Assembly (NCBI RefSeq): GCF_037890675.1
Contig: NZ_CP149574.1
Coordinates: 1,984,001-2,048,000 of the forward strand
DNA: 64,000 nucleotides
DNA from: Methylovirgula sp. 4M-Z18
GTDB lineage: Bacteria; Pseudomonadota; Alphaproteobacteria; Rhizobiales; Beijerinckiaceae
Reading direction: 5' to 3'
Part shown: positions 15,205-23,739 of the stretch, piece by piece
Position numbering within the stretch: position 1 is the stretch's first letter
Layout: each line of letters begins with the position of its first letter
The notes under the pieces: generated by a model
Database searches by the model: none
Seen by the model: the letters and a program-made list of their open reading frames with translations, nothing else
Told to the model about the DNA's origin: nothing
Made by a program: the position numbers and the translations under genes

Positions 15205-15848
15205 CCTGGAAACAATCCTTCAGCGGCAACGCCATCGAACTCCACCAGCCCCGCGTCGAGCAGGTGCATTTCTCGGAACTCGTCGAGGAAATGGCCGGCG
15301 TCTACCGCTGGGCCGGCTCGGCCATGCCGCATATCTCGGTGGCCTTCCACACGATCATCGCGGTCGAATGCGCACCGCGCGCCGCGCAGGAATGCGGCGT
15401 GCCGGACTCCGACCTGCCGTTGCTCATCGCCCAGATCCTGCTGCATGACGCGCACGAAACCCGCCTCGGCGAAATCCCGTCACCCGCGCTCTGGGCGCTC
15501 GACGCCATCGCCGGCGAGCTGCACGACTTGCCCGACATGGCGAGCCGCCTGATCGGCGAGTTCAAACGCCGGCACGACATCGTCATCTACCAGGCCGCCG
15601 GAGTGCCGCTGCCGATTGGCGCGCTCGCCCGCGCCGTGAAACGTGCCGATGCAATCGCCCTGATGACCGAGCGCCGCGACTACCTGGGAAAGAGCAAAAA
15701 GCCCTGGGGCGCAGAGCTGGAAGCGATTCAGCCGCTCAAGCGCAAACTCAAATACCTCGGCCCCGCCGACGCGGCGATCAAGCTGAAACAGCTCTTCAAC
15801 ACCTATCTGCCGGCGCTCAACCGGCAACAGCCCATCGCAGCGGCGTAA
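15201..15848 (+). CDS. HD-domain phosphohydrolase-like protein
   Basis: 215 residues resembling the YfbR/HDDC-type nucleotidases often carried by phages. The metal-binding His residues and HD motif are seen as SVAFHTII, then LLHDAHETRLGEIP, then a later Asp in KRADAIAL. The likely role is dephosphorylation of deoxynucleoside monophosphates, shaping the nucleotide pool during infection. Whether it also acts on alarmones made by the nearby RelA/SpoT-domain protein is open. The start overlaps the previous stop. Confidence 0.8.
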   Translation: MTWKQSFSGNAIELHQPRVEQVHFSELVEEMAGVYRWAGSAMPHISVAFHTIIAVECAPRAAQECGVPDSDLPLLIAQILLHDAHETRLGEIPSPALWALDAIAGELHDLPDMASRLIGEFKRRHDIVIYQAAGVPLPIGALARAVKRADAIALMTERRDYLGKSKKPWGAELEAIQPLKRKLKYLGPADAAIKLKQLFNTYLPALNRQQPIAAA

Positions 15849-15919
15849 GGCCCGCCGCTGCTTTCGCAGGCCGGGGCTCGCATCCTCCCCGGGTTCCGGC
15901 CTGCACATCCGCCAATGTC

Positions 15920-15940
15920 ATGCCGGGCTTGACCCGGCAT
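15920..15940. repeat. Rhizobiales-type small palindromic repeat
   Basis: ATGCCGGG-CTTGA-CCCGGCAT forms an 8-bp perfect hairpin. This sequence type is a familiar dispersed repeat in Rhizobiales genomes. It lies in the 122-bp gap after the HD gene. Confidence 0.6.
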
Positions 15941-15970
15941 CCAGACCACGCCGCACCAGCAAAGACGCCC

Positions 15971-16072
15971 ATGTCTGATCTCTCCGTAGCCTTGACCGGC
16001 GCCATGGCGAAGGCCGCGCAGGACATCGCCGCCTGGGCCCAGGCCGAATATCTCGAAAGACGCGACCTATGA
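15971..16072 (+). CDS. Very small phage ORF, 33 aa
   Basis: MSDLSVALTG... followed by an Ala-rich helix; stop shared as ATGA with the next gene. No clear ribosome binding site. Supported mainly by the overlap chain. Confidence 0.4.
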   Translation: MSDLSVALTGAMAKAAQDIAAWAQAEYLERRDL

Positions 16073-16350
16073 GGCTCCCCGACGATTTCGCTGACATCGC
16101 CGTGCGCAAGCAGCCGGACCTCTGCACCGGCCTGCACATGGAGATCCACCGGTGCCAGACCCGGTTGCAATTCGTCACGGTGCTCGCCGCGATGATCTGC
16201 ACGTTCACCGTCCTGGTCGCGATGGCCGCCCTGCGCAGCGAGCGCGCTTGTTTCGAAGCGGCCCAGCGCCTCGGCCACGAGGCCCGCTGGGGCCCCACCA
16301 CCGCTTGCGAATTCCGCATCGGGGGAATCTGGACGAGGGCAACACAATGA
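16069..16350 (+). CDS. Small single-pass membrane protein, 93 aa
   Basis: One hydrophobic segment (FVTVLAAMICTFTVLVAMAAL) around residues 35-55, with a soluble part on each side. Overlaps the tiny genes before and after by four bases. Function unknown; holin-like or accessory roles are possible but not supported by anything specific. Confidence 0.55.
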   Translation: MRLPDDFADIAVRKQPDLCTGLHMEIHRCQTRLQFVTVLAAMICTFTVLVAMAALRSERACFEAAQRLGHEARWGPTTACEFRIGGIWTRATQ

Positions 16351-16445
16351 GCGGCAGCGTCAGCGAGGTCATCCTCATCGGTAATGTCAGGCGCCTGCTC
16401 GACGACCACGAGCACAACGATTTACCACGCAGAGCCGTCGCATGA
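16347..16445 (+). CDS. Very small phage ORF, 32 aa
   Basis: MSGSVSEVILIGNVRRLLDDH...; ATGA overlaps at both ends with the membrane protein gene and the PrtN-like gene. The name of any function would be a guess; the overlaps make translation plausible. Confidence 0.45.
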   Translation: MSGSVSEVILIGNVRRLLDDHEHNDLPRRAVA

Positions 16446-16702
16446 ACACCGCCTTTCTGCTCATGGCCCAATACAACGGCCAGGTGATCATCCCGGTCGA
16501 GATCGTTTGCCGCGACTATTTCCGGCACCTGACGGTCGAGAAGTTCCTGCGCAAGGTCATGTCCGGCGAGATCAGCCTGCCGATCGTGCGCATCGAGACC
16601 AGCCAGAAAAGTGCCCGGGGCATCCACCTGCAGGACCTCGCGGCGTGGCTCGACGTCCGCCACGCAGCGGCGCTGAAGGAGTGCGACCAGCTACGCGCCT
16701 GA
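16442..16702 (+). CDS. PrtN-like transcription activator
   Basis: 86 residues. Start MNTAFLLMAQYNGQVIIPVE, then CRDYFRHLTVEKFLRKV and KSARGIHLQDLAAWLD, the pattern of the pyocin activator PrtN family, which switches on phage-tail bacteriocin genes in Pseudomonas and is common in alphaproteobacterial prophages. It would bind DNA and activate phage genes. Last gene of the rightward operon, coupled by ATGA. Operator sites at 14.2 kb suggest that the CI-type repressor keeps it off. Confidence 0.85.
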   Translation: MNTAFLLMAQYNGQVIIPVEIVCRDYFRHLTVEKFLRKVMSGEISLPIVRIETSQKSARGIHLQDLAAWLDVRHAAALKECDQLRA

Positions 16703-16790
16703 GGGGTGCCTTTGGGACTGCTTTTGTTCGGGACTTCGCGCTGGTTATTCTCGCCCACCTGTGAGCACCCTATAGGAATCATCAAGTCCG

Positions 16791-19700
16791 CTACAGGTCA
16801 TCCCTTGCAGTGTTACGTTTCTTCGCGCGGAGCCGCTTTTCGAGCCGCTTAATGAATTCATCGCTTGTAGAATGGTCCCCCGAATTCGCCGCAGCTAGGT
16901 TCAATTGATCTCGGACCTTCTTGGCGTGCTCAGGATCCCAGCTCTCGGCGATCCGAAGAAAGGCGCCATGGAAGCGAGCATCACCAGCATATTGTGTCCA
17001 GAAATCCGGATCATCGGCGAAAGCCGCTGCGATAAAGAAATCCCATACTCGATCATGCCGGAACAGCAGCCTGTTTTCGATACCCTGAGCGCTTTGCAAT
17101 GCCCGGGAAACCAGCAATCGCTGGGCTAGGAGAAACGGCGCCTCTGCAACGAATTCATCAGGATTCAACCAGTTGCGATCTTCGCTGCGCATTTTAACAG
17201 CGTGCCGACCGAAGGCCCGAAGGGGAAACGGGATTTTTGCAACCTCTTGGTAGTTCTGTGTAGCGAGCCGGAACGCCTCGTCGATTAGCATAGTAGCTGA
17301 AGGCTTAATACCCCGCGCGACCAGTTCGGCGGCAAAGGTAAGGTCGAACGGGTTGGACAATATCAACATCGATGCTTCGCGCTCGATTTGGGAAGGCGCG
17401 TTGTCGAGCGCGCGCGAAACAAACGCTTGCGCTGCCACTTTGAAGTCTTGCCCGTGACAAGGCTGGTTTGAATCAGATCCGACCGGGCGAGACTCTATGA
17501 AGTCCGTGGCCTCCGCCCGATTAAGGGGCAATAGTTCAAGCGTGCGCGCATTTGGCGGCGGTCGCCACTCGATCGGCTGCGTGGCGACGATGACATCGCC
17601 CTTTGACATCTCCCGCGCAAAGGCGCCGATTTTTTCGCGTGTGTCTGCCGAGACCTCGTTCAGGCCGTCCACGATTACAAAAAGCGAACGCGTGTGAACG
17701 AGACCACGGATGAAGCCTGTTTCTTGCACATTTTGAATAATATGGCAGATAGCCGCATCAACGCCGTCGGCGCAGTCACGCGCATGAAGAAACGCGACCG
17801 GCCGGCTCGTTTGCGCAGCCATTGTTCTTAACAGACTGGTTTTACCCAGCCCAGAATCCGCTTGAAGTACGACAACGCCTCGCAACTTTGTCAGCATAGG
17901 CGCAATGGCCAGAGGCTCTCCACCGCCAAAGCGGCCGCGACCGTCAGCGAAATAGCCGAGTTTGGATAGATCACCGAGGCGAGCCTGAGCGACAAGGTCG
18001 TCGCGAAACGGTGCGAGCAGGCGCCGCTTCAGTGGCGGAAAGATCAACAAAAGAAGCGGGATGAACCAGAGACTCATCATCGCCCGGACCCGCGGGTTCC
18101 AAAAGAAGATTGCCTGTATGGTTCGCGACCACGGATAGGCGATGAGGAATGCGAGCCAAAACAGCGTCCAAAGTCCAAACGACCGCGTTGCCCAGAGTCC
18201 AATTGGAGCTTGGTCTTCGCCTTTGAGCTCCTCTTCAAGGGCCGTCGCGTGAGGCGAATGGACCTCCTTGAGATGGGTTAGAAGTTGTTCGACCGTTGCT
18301 CGCTGCTCTGGCGTCCAGCACTGACGAAACGGTCCCTTGGTCGGCAGGTCGCGGAACCAGCCCACCATAGCCCGGGAAAAATCTGCAGGGTTGCGCATTT
18401 GGCGTCGAGACTGACACGCCGCCTGGATCACGGTCATCGCCGAGTTTTCGACCTCCACGCGAGCGCCGGTTTCCTTGGACAAAGCTACCCAATTCTCGGT
18501 CAGCAACTTAAGAACCTTATGGGCCTGTAAAGGATTGTCTTCGACTGAACCCACCGGCAGGGCGGCCGGACGCCCCACCCAAGCAAGTAACAACTCGCTG
18601 CCCTCGTTTTTGGCGTCCGATCCTGTGACAACGTGCGCCGCGGCCCGTAGCCGACCGACCGCTTCGTCATCGCGACCATCGATGAGTCGGACTGCGGTGA
18701 CCGCCGTACCTATGCCTCCAGGTCCAAGATTTGCGATTGCCAGCCTAACATTCGAGGCTTCGTCGAAGGAGTACCCAAGAAGCGGCATCAACTTATCAAG
18801 CACGGGGCCTTCCTGCTCGCCGGTAGCAAGCTTGCCCAGCGCCTGGACCGCTGCGTCTCGAGTGAACGTATCGATGTCGTCAAGCAAAGGCAGAAATCCA
18901 TCGACAAGGAGGCCAACACGCTCCGTAGGCGCCAACTCGCCCATTGCTCGCACCATCTCGGGTCTTGCGTCCGATAAATCGTTGCGCAGCATCAGCTTAT
19001 CGAGCTTATCAAACACGCGGCGAGCACGCTCCCCGGTCGCCAATCGGCCGAGCGCCTGCACTACCGGGGTTCTTAAAAAGAGTTCTGGCCCGTCAAGGAG
19101 GGGGATCAGCCTATCGACCACTTTGTCCGCGCGCTCGCCTGTTGCTAACTGGCCGAGGACTTGGATCGATGTGGCTCTTACCAAGGGGTCTGACGCATCT
19201 AGGAGTGGCAGCACCTTGTCAACAACGGAATCCGCGCGCTCGCCTGTTGCCAACTGGCCGAGGATTCGTTCCGCCCCGACTCTCTCGGCCGTACCTGGTC
19301 TCTGAAGGGCCTCTAGCAGTTTGTCGATCGCCGAAATATCTGGATTCCGCGTCGCGATGTCGATAATGGCTTTCTCTGCCTGCCGGCTCACCCACGGCTC
19401 TGAAGCACCAGCGAGCGGCAACAGCCTGTCAATAACTCGGTCTGCATTCTGTTGCGTTGCAATCTGACCGACCGCCACAGCTGCCGCCGCCTGCACGTTA
19501 GTAGAAGAAAAGTCGAGCAGTGGGAGGACGTTGTTTAGCACCGGCTCTGCTTGTTTTCCGGTCGCAAGCCTTCCAAGTGCTTGCCCAGCTGCATTCTGCA
19601 CTCCTGGGTCTGAATCGAGAAGTAACGGAAGCAGTCGCTCAATCACTCGTCCCGCCTGTTCCCCGGTCGCAAGAGTGCCAAGTCCCTGGACCACTGCCTC

Positions 19701-20276
19701 CTTTTCTTCGATATCGTGACTTGTATCGAGTATCCGCAGAAACTGCTCAACAACCTCGCCAGCGCGCGGTCCGTTCGCAAGCCTACTAAGGTTACGCACG
19801 GCGGCAGTCCGAAGCTTAGTAAAAGTAAGGGGGCTCGCGAGCAGGGGAATGAGTTTGTCGGTTACAGAGTTGGCACGGTCCCCGATCGCGAGCCCACCAA
19901 GCGCGTCAGCTGCGGCAATTTTCTGATTGATGTGCGGTCCGGCGAGCAACGGCAGTAGCTTGTCGACTACAGGGCCGGCCCGCTCCCCAGTGGCAATCTC
20001 AGTCAATACCACGGATGCGCGCTCTGGGATTAGCGGTCTCTCGTCGCTAAGGAGCGCTAACATCTTGTCGATCAGAGGCGCTACATGTTCGGATGGAACA
20101 AACCTCGCAAGACCGGTCAATTCGGGGCTTTGTAGCGTGGCCTCCACCGACGCCGGATCGGCGATTGCCGCTTCAAAGCCGCTTACCATCCAGCTCGGCG
20201 GCGCGCGATTCATGTGTACCTGCGCTAGCGCTGGTAGCGATACCATAAGGGCCGCAAACAGTATGGCGCTGCGCAC
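16791..20276 (-). CDS. HEAT-repeat / transmembrane / NACHT NTPase protein
   Basis: 1161 residues from a GTG at 20276 with GGAG upstream; an ATG at 20366 would bury the signal peptide. Order: signal peptide-like start (AILFAALMVSLPALAQ), about thirteen 35-residue HEAT-like repeats (unit like DKLLPLLDASDPLVR...ALGQLATGERA) over residues ~60-530, a linker, two hydrophobic segments near 700-720 and 730-749, then a NACHT-type NTPase with Walker A DSGLGKTSLL (~809) and Walker B FVIVDGLNEVS (~868), then a helical C-terminus. STAND NTPases of this kind sense ligands and oligomerise; many are anti-phage. The repeats lie before the NTPase and appear exported, which is unusual. Convergent with the prophage operon end. 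Confidence 0.85.
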   Translation of the reverse strand: MRSAILFAALMVSLPALAQVHMNRAPPSWMVSGFEAAIADPASVEATLQSPELTGLARFVPSEHVAPLIDKMLALLSDERPLIPERASVVLTEIATGERAGPVVDKLLPLLAGPHINQKIAAADALGGLAIGDRANSVTDKLIPLLASPLTFTKLRTAAVRNLSRLANGPRAGEVVEQFLRILDTSHDIEEKEAVVQGLGTLATGEQAGRVIERLLPLLLDSDPGVQNAAGQALGRLATGKQAEPVLNNVLPLLDFSSTNVQAAAAVAVGQIATQQNADRVIDRLLPLAGASEPWVSRQAEKAIIDIATRNPDISAIDKLLEALQRPGTAERVGAERILGQLATGERADSVVDKVLPLLDASDPLVRATSIQVLGQLATGERADKVVDRLIPLLDGPELFLRTPVVQALGRLATGERARRVFDKLDKLMLRNDLSDARPEMVRAMGELAPTERVGLLVDGFLPLLDDIDTFTRDAAVQALGKLATGEQEGPVLDKLMPLLGYSFDEASNVRLAIANLGPGGIGTAVTAVRLIDGRDDEAVGRLRAAAHVVTGSDAKNEGSELLLAWVGRPAALPVGSVEDNPLQAHKVLKLLTENWVALSKETGARVEVENSAMTVIQAACQSRRQMRNPADFSRAMVGWFRDLPTKGPFRQCWTPEQRATVEQLLTHLKEVHSPHATALEEELKGEDQAPIGLWATRSFGLWTLFWLAFLIAYPWSRTIQAIFFWNPRVRAMMSLWFIPLLLLIFPPLKRRLLAPFRDDLVAQARLGDLSKLGYFADGRGRFGGGEPLAIAPMLTKLRGVVVLQADSGLGKTSLLRTMAAQTSRPVAFLHARDCADGVDAAICHIIQNVQETGFIRGLVHTRSLFVIVDGLNEVSADTREKIGAFAREMSKGDVIVATQPIEWRPPPNARTLELLPLNRAEATDFIESRPVGSDSNQPCHGQDFKVAAQAFVSRALDNAPSQIEREASMLILSNPFDLTFAAELVARGIKPSATMLIDEAFRLATQNYQEVAKIPFPLRAFGRHAVKMRSEDRNWLNPDEFVAEAPFLLAQRLLVSRALQSAQGIENRLLFRHDRVWDFFIAAAFADDPDFWTQYAGDARFHGAFLRIAESWDPEHAKKVRDQLNLAAANSGDHSTSDEFIKRLEKRLRAKKRNTARDDL

Positions 20277-20735
20277 CGGAACTCCATGAGCCTTGCCGCC
20301 GCGAACCGCACCCTCGCAACCTAATCTGAGGTTGCCGTTGCCCACACGGCTCACTTCATTGGCCACACCATTGTTGCCTCAATACCTTCAATTGATCAAT
20401 TCGAAAGACTCGCACCCGTGCTCAGGAAAAATTTACAACATCCTTACGACACTGTGAGATGGCCTAAAGGTGTCTGGCAATAAAAGCGCCATTACAACCA
20501 TTGATGAATATGGCCAGAGTCGAGACCAACATAGTCTAAAAGCGCTTGAGCCGTAGCCTCGCTACGAACGATCAGGTGCGCTTGATCACTCTCGCTGATT
20601 TCACAACAGCGTCATGCCGCGAGCGTGCCGCCGAGCCGAAGTGAGTCACCACAATACATCGAACCTGCCGCCCAAGTCTGATACGGTATGAAATCTGGCG
20701 CAAGGTAAAGCGCCGACTACCTGAGGGAGGCCAGG
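20277..20735. other. Intergenic, no gene seen
   Basis: Divergent promoter space between the HEAT-NACHT gene and the kelch gene. Contains the 12-bp palindrome AATTGATCAATT (20390-20401) and an ATTTACAACAT stretch also found near 22110. No coding region or RNA recognised. Confidence 0.5.
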
Positions 20736-21716
20736 ATGGCCCGGCTGTTTTGGACGCAGAAGCAAGACATTGGCCCTTCGGCGCGGGGCGACTCCGGCAT
20801 GGCGTACGACTCGGCAGCGGCGCGAATGGTGCTGTTTGGCGGTCGGGGGCTCGCCTCAGAAGGACTCAACGATACTTGGGAGTGGGACGGGGAGGACTGG
20901 ACCCAGGTAGAAGATATAGGTCCGCCACGCCGAAGCGGTCATGGGATGGCATACGACAGCACACGAAGGCGAACGGTTCTTTTTGGCGGAGCTACGTCAT
21001 CTGGCCCTTTCGCGGACACGTGGGAATGGGACGGCGAAAGCTGGACCCAAGTCGCAGATACGGGTCCCAGCGCTCGGAGTGGGCACGCTATGACCTTCGA
21101 CAGTGCTCGGAAGCGCGTGATTTTGGTGGGCGGGCATGGAGGTTCCACTGCCTTGGGCGATACTTGGTCATGGGACGGCAGCGAATGGACCCAGGAGGAG
21201 GACGCGGGTTTGCCACCACGCGCTGCCCATAGAATCGTGTACGACACAATACGCAATCGCATTGTCCTGTTCGGCGGCAGCTCGTTCTCCAGCGCAAAAC
21301 AGTGGGTCGACACATCGGATTGGCTGCACCCCTTCAGCGGCTACTACACAACAGTGATGGTCACGACTCCATTGGCCGACACATGGGAGTTTGATGGGAC
21401 ACGCTGGACTCATGTGGCGGACACCGGACCGGCGGCTCGCTTTTTGTCTGGATTCGCATACGATGGCGCAGAGGCCGTGCTGTTTGGCGGAATAACGTCC
21501 GGTGACACCGACGGTGCGACATGGTCGTGGAACGGCAAGTTCTGGACGCAGCGTCAGGACATGGGCCCAGGAGGCCGTGCGGCCATGGCAATGGCCTATG
21601 ACGCGGGTCGCAAAGTAGTGGTTCTATTTGGCGGTTGGACTGCGGGCGGCCAAACGATTTTTGGAGACACGTGGGAACTGTCTCAACGTGATGTCGCGCC
21701 AGCCGGCGGCGGATGA
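20736..21716 (+). CDS. Kelch-repeat beta-propeller protein
   Basis: 326 residues made of about six kelch blades with the pattern GHGMAYDSTRRRTVLFGG ... DTWEWDGESWTQV. There is no signal peptide, no membrane segment and no catalytic domain, so it is probably a cytosolic ligand- or protein-binding propeller. The family is mainly structural; partners are unknown. It is divergent from the HEAT-NACHT gene and shares its accessory setting, so a functional link is possible but unproven. GGGAGG ribosome binding site precedes the ATG. Confidence 0.8.
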   Translation: MARLFWTQKQDIGPSARGDSGMAYDSAAARMVLFGGRGLASEGLNDTWEWDGEDWTQVEDIGPPRRSGHGMAYDSTRRRTVLFGGATSSGPFADTWEWDGESWTQVADTGPSARSGHAMTFDSARKRVILVGGHGGSTALGDTWSWDGSEWTQEEDAGLPPRAAHRIVYDTIRNRIVLFGGSSFSSAKQWVDTSDWLHPFSGYYTTVMVTTPLADTWEFDGTRWTHVADTGPAARFLSGFAYDGAEAVLFGGITSGDTDGATWSWNGKFWTQRQDMGPGGRAAMAMAYDAGRKVVVLFGGWTAGGQTIFGDTWELSQRDVAPAGGG

Positions 21717-22460
21717 CACTCCGCGGACGTCTACGACAAAAAGCTCCCCAATCTCTGGCGACAGGCAGGTGGGTGCTGGCTGAAGCTAAGGAATCTAAGC
21801 TTGGAACGGACTCAACGCATATAGTTGCGAAATGGATCCCCAGGCCGCCGTATCCGCGCCTGGCAATCTTGCCTAGCCCAGCTAGCAAACGGCAATGCTG
21901 ATTGACTCGTTGTTGGCTCTCAACCTTGCAAAAACCTGTTCAGCTATTTCTCTTTCGGTCAGGCCTGGAAGGGTCTCGACAACCGCTACGATGCGCAGAC
22001 GAATAGGGTTAGACATCCGCGCCCCCTTTCGGACGCGCCCAACATACCACGGAAATGCACTTTAAAGATCGTTTCCGCTTCGAGGAATTTCGCGGCTTGG
22101 ACACGTAAAGATTTACAACATTTTACAACACGCCGGACGACCAGATCATTAATTAATTGAAACCGCTTCGCTATTTCTGTGCATCCGTCCAATCCATCAT
22201 GGGCGCTACGGAAAGGCGCAGGTCTTCGGGCGATAGCATCAGGATTTGGCGCTCGTGCATGAAAATTCACGAGCTAAATAGCGTTTTAGGCCGGAATATG
22301 AAACCCCTGAGCGGCATTTACGGCATGGCGCGAAAACCTGTGCAGAGCCCATTGCAAAAGGCTTGAGATTTCAGCCCGCAGCCGGGCGCGGAAAACATAG
22401 GACTTTCGCGAAAACTGATTGCTCGAGGAACCAAGGTCGGCTCCTTGTCGTCGCTTCAAT
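21717..22460. other. 744-bp gap without recognisable gene
   Basis: Several short open frames on both strands show no protein-like sequence. Contains TTTACAACATTTTACAACA near 22110. Possibly decayed mobile or phage DNA; nothing positive can be named. Confidence 0.5.
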
Positions 22461-22709
22461 TCATCGATCCTCATTCGCCTTAGGCAGAGCATCATGACGC
22501 GCCAATATCTTCATGGCTATTGTCTCGATCAGACCTGTCGTCCAGCAGATTGGACAACCTCTTAGCATCCATATTGCCAGCGGCAGCAGCGCAACAGATG
22601 CCCACGGATGGGATGCCATAATGCTGAGTGCGAGGCCCAGCGCAGCAAAGCCAATGATTCCTCTACCGATGTGCTCCATAAGCGTTTTACTACCGAATGC
22701 CATTGGCAA
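22461..22709 (-). CDS. YgaP/DUF2892-like small membrane protein (second copy)
   Basis: 82 residues with hydrophobic segments IGFAALGLALSIMA and WASVALLPLAIWML and the Cys pair GCPICWTTGLIETI, the mark of the DUF2892/YgaP transmembrane family associated with rhodanese and sulfur handling. Overlaps the 3' end of the sigma gene by 20 bases, with AAGGGA as ribosome binding site, so it is co-expressed with it. Confidence 0.7.
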   Translation of the reverse strand: MPMAFGSKTLMEHIGRGIIGFAALGLALSIMASHPWASVALLPLAIWMLRGCPICWTTGLIETIAMKILARHDALPKANEDR

Positions 22710-23241
22710 TCCCTTGCGCTAAAGGGCCCACGTCGGCAAAGTCCTCACGCACCATCATTCGAGCTCGGTGCAGGCGAGCCCTGGCGGCCGCCTCACCGAT
22801 CCCCAACGTGTGAGATACCTCTCCGGCGCTGTGCCCAAGGAAGTCGAAGAGCAGAAGAGCTTCTCGATAATGCGGCGGAAGCGAAGCAATGGCGGAGATC
22901 ACAATCATCCGCGTCTCCGGGTTTTGCGTCGCGTCGACGTGGTGTCCGTCGAATTCGGCGTGAGCCAGCCGCATCGAGACTTTATTCAGATTAAGGCAAA
23001 GCCTCTTGACGATCTGGAACGCCCACCCGGCGAACGACGAAAGGCTGCGCAGCGACCCGAGCCGCTGATTGATGATCCAAAGCGCGTCCTGCACCGCATC
23101 CTCGACATCCTGGGATTGGCAATGTCGCCGTGCATAGCGGCTAAGATCGGGTCGAACCACAGCGAGAAGGCGTTCAAGGGCTAAAACATCCCCCTCGATA
23201 GCTTTCCCTAGCAGCCAGTCATCAACCCTGTGAATGGCCAT
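22690..23241 (-). CDS. ECF-type RNA polymerase sigma factor
   Basis: 183 residues. Region 2 is seen as LSRYARRHCQSQDVEDAVQDALWIIN; region 4 as IASLPPHYREALLLFDFLG followed by the helix-turn-helix HSAGEVSHTLGIGEAAARARLHRAR. It directs transcription of a small stress regulon, probably including its own operon. No classical anti-sigma gene is adjacent; instead small Cys-containing membrane proteins are encoded directly before and after it, one of which could act as the membrane sensor. Start ATG shares one base with the stop of the upstream gene (TGATG). Confidence 0.88.
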   Translation of the reverse strand: MAIHRVDDWLLGKAIEGDVLALERLLAVVRPDLSRYARRHCQSQDVEDAVQDALWIINQRLGSLRSLSSFAGWAFQIVKRLCLNLNKVSMRLAHAEFDGHHVDATQNPETRMIVISAIASLPPHYREALLLFDFLGHSAGEVSHTLGIGEAAARARLHRARMMVREDFADVGPLAQGIANGIR

Positions 23242-23459
23242 CAGCTTGGTCTTCCGGCTGATTTCACTAGGCGCCGACCGGCCATGGCACATGCCGGGCA
23301 AAATCCGAAGAAGGCTGTAAGAACGGCGCTGGCCGCCATGATGCCAAAAAAGATTCCGACAGGCGTCATACCAAGCCGCCAAGCACAAAATGCCATGAAA
23401 AGACTAGCGATGAGCCGAACGGCACGCTCCCAACCAGGAAGATTTTTACGGTATATCAT
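23241..23459 (-). CDS. YgaP/DUF2892-like small membrane protein (first copy)
   Basis: 72 residues, two hydrophobic segments (IASLFMAFCAWRLGM and IFFGIMAASAVLTAFFGF) and the Cys pair FCPACAMAG. First gene of a three-gene operon with the ECF sigma factor and a second DUF2892-like gene. GAGGG lies upstream. An inverted repeat, TCCCTCT (23466-23472) with AGAGGGA (23488-23494), sits just upstream and may be a control site. Confidence 0.7.
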   Translation of the reverse strand: MIYRKNLPGWERAVRLIASLFMAFCAWRLGMTPVGIFFGIMAASAVLTAFFGFCPACAMAGRRLVKSAGRPS

Positions 23460-23739
23460 GTGATGTCCCTCTATCGTGACAAGATAAAGAGGGACCGATG
23501 AGGCAAAACCGTTCGCGACCTAAGAGAAAAAAAGCTTTAATGAAACATTTCGCAAATCTCCTGATTAAAGCGACACTTCTTCGTCCGACTTTTGCAATGG
23601 GCTTAGCGTATGGGATCTCCGTGTGCCGCAAATGCGCCCTTTAGCGCGCAAGACGGAATGGCTCATCGCTAGTTGACAGCCGCCGCAGCCGCCGAGGAAT
23701 AAATTATCGCTGCCACTTGGTGCGTCTCGCATCTAGCCC

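Noticed and set aside
16704-16768. GGGTGC ... GCACCC as a terminator after the PrtN-like gene
   Set aside because: The loop would be about 55 bases with no T run, so it is not a convincing terminator.
21361-21888. 175-codon minus-strand frame over the kelch gene end
   Set aside because: Mostly antisense to kelch repeats; no protein-like composition beyond it.
23456-23470. CATGTGATGTCCCT shared with the start of the exoR-like gene near 33668
   Set aside because: A single 14-base match in unrelated contexts, most likely chance.
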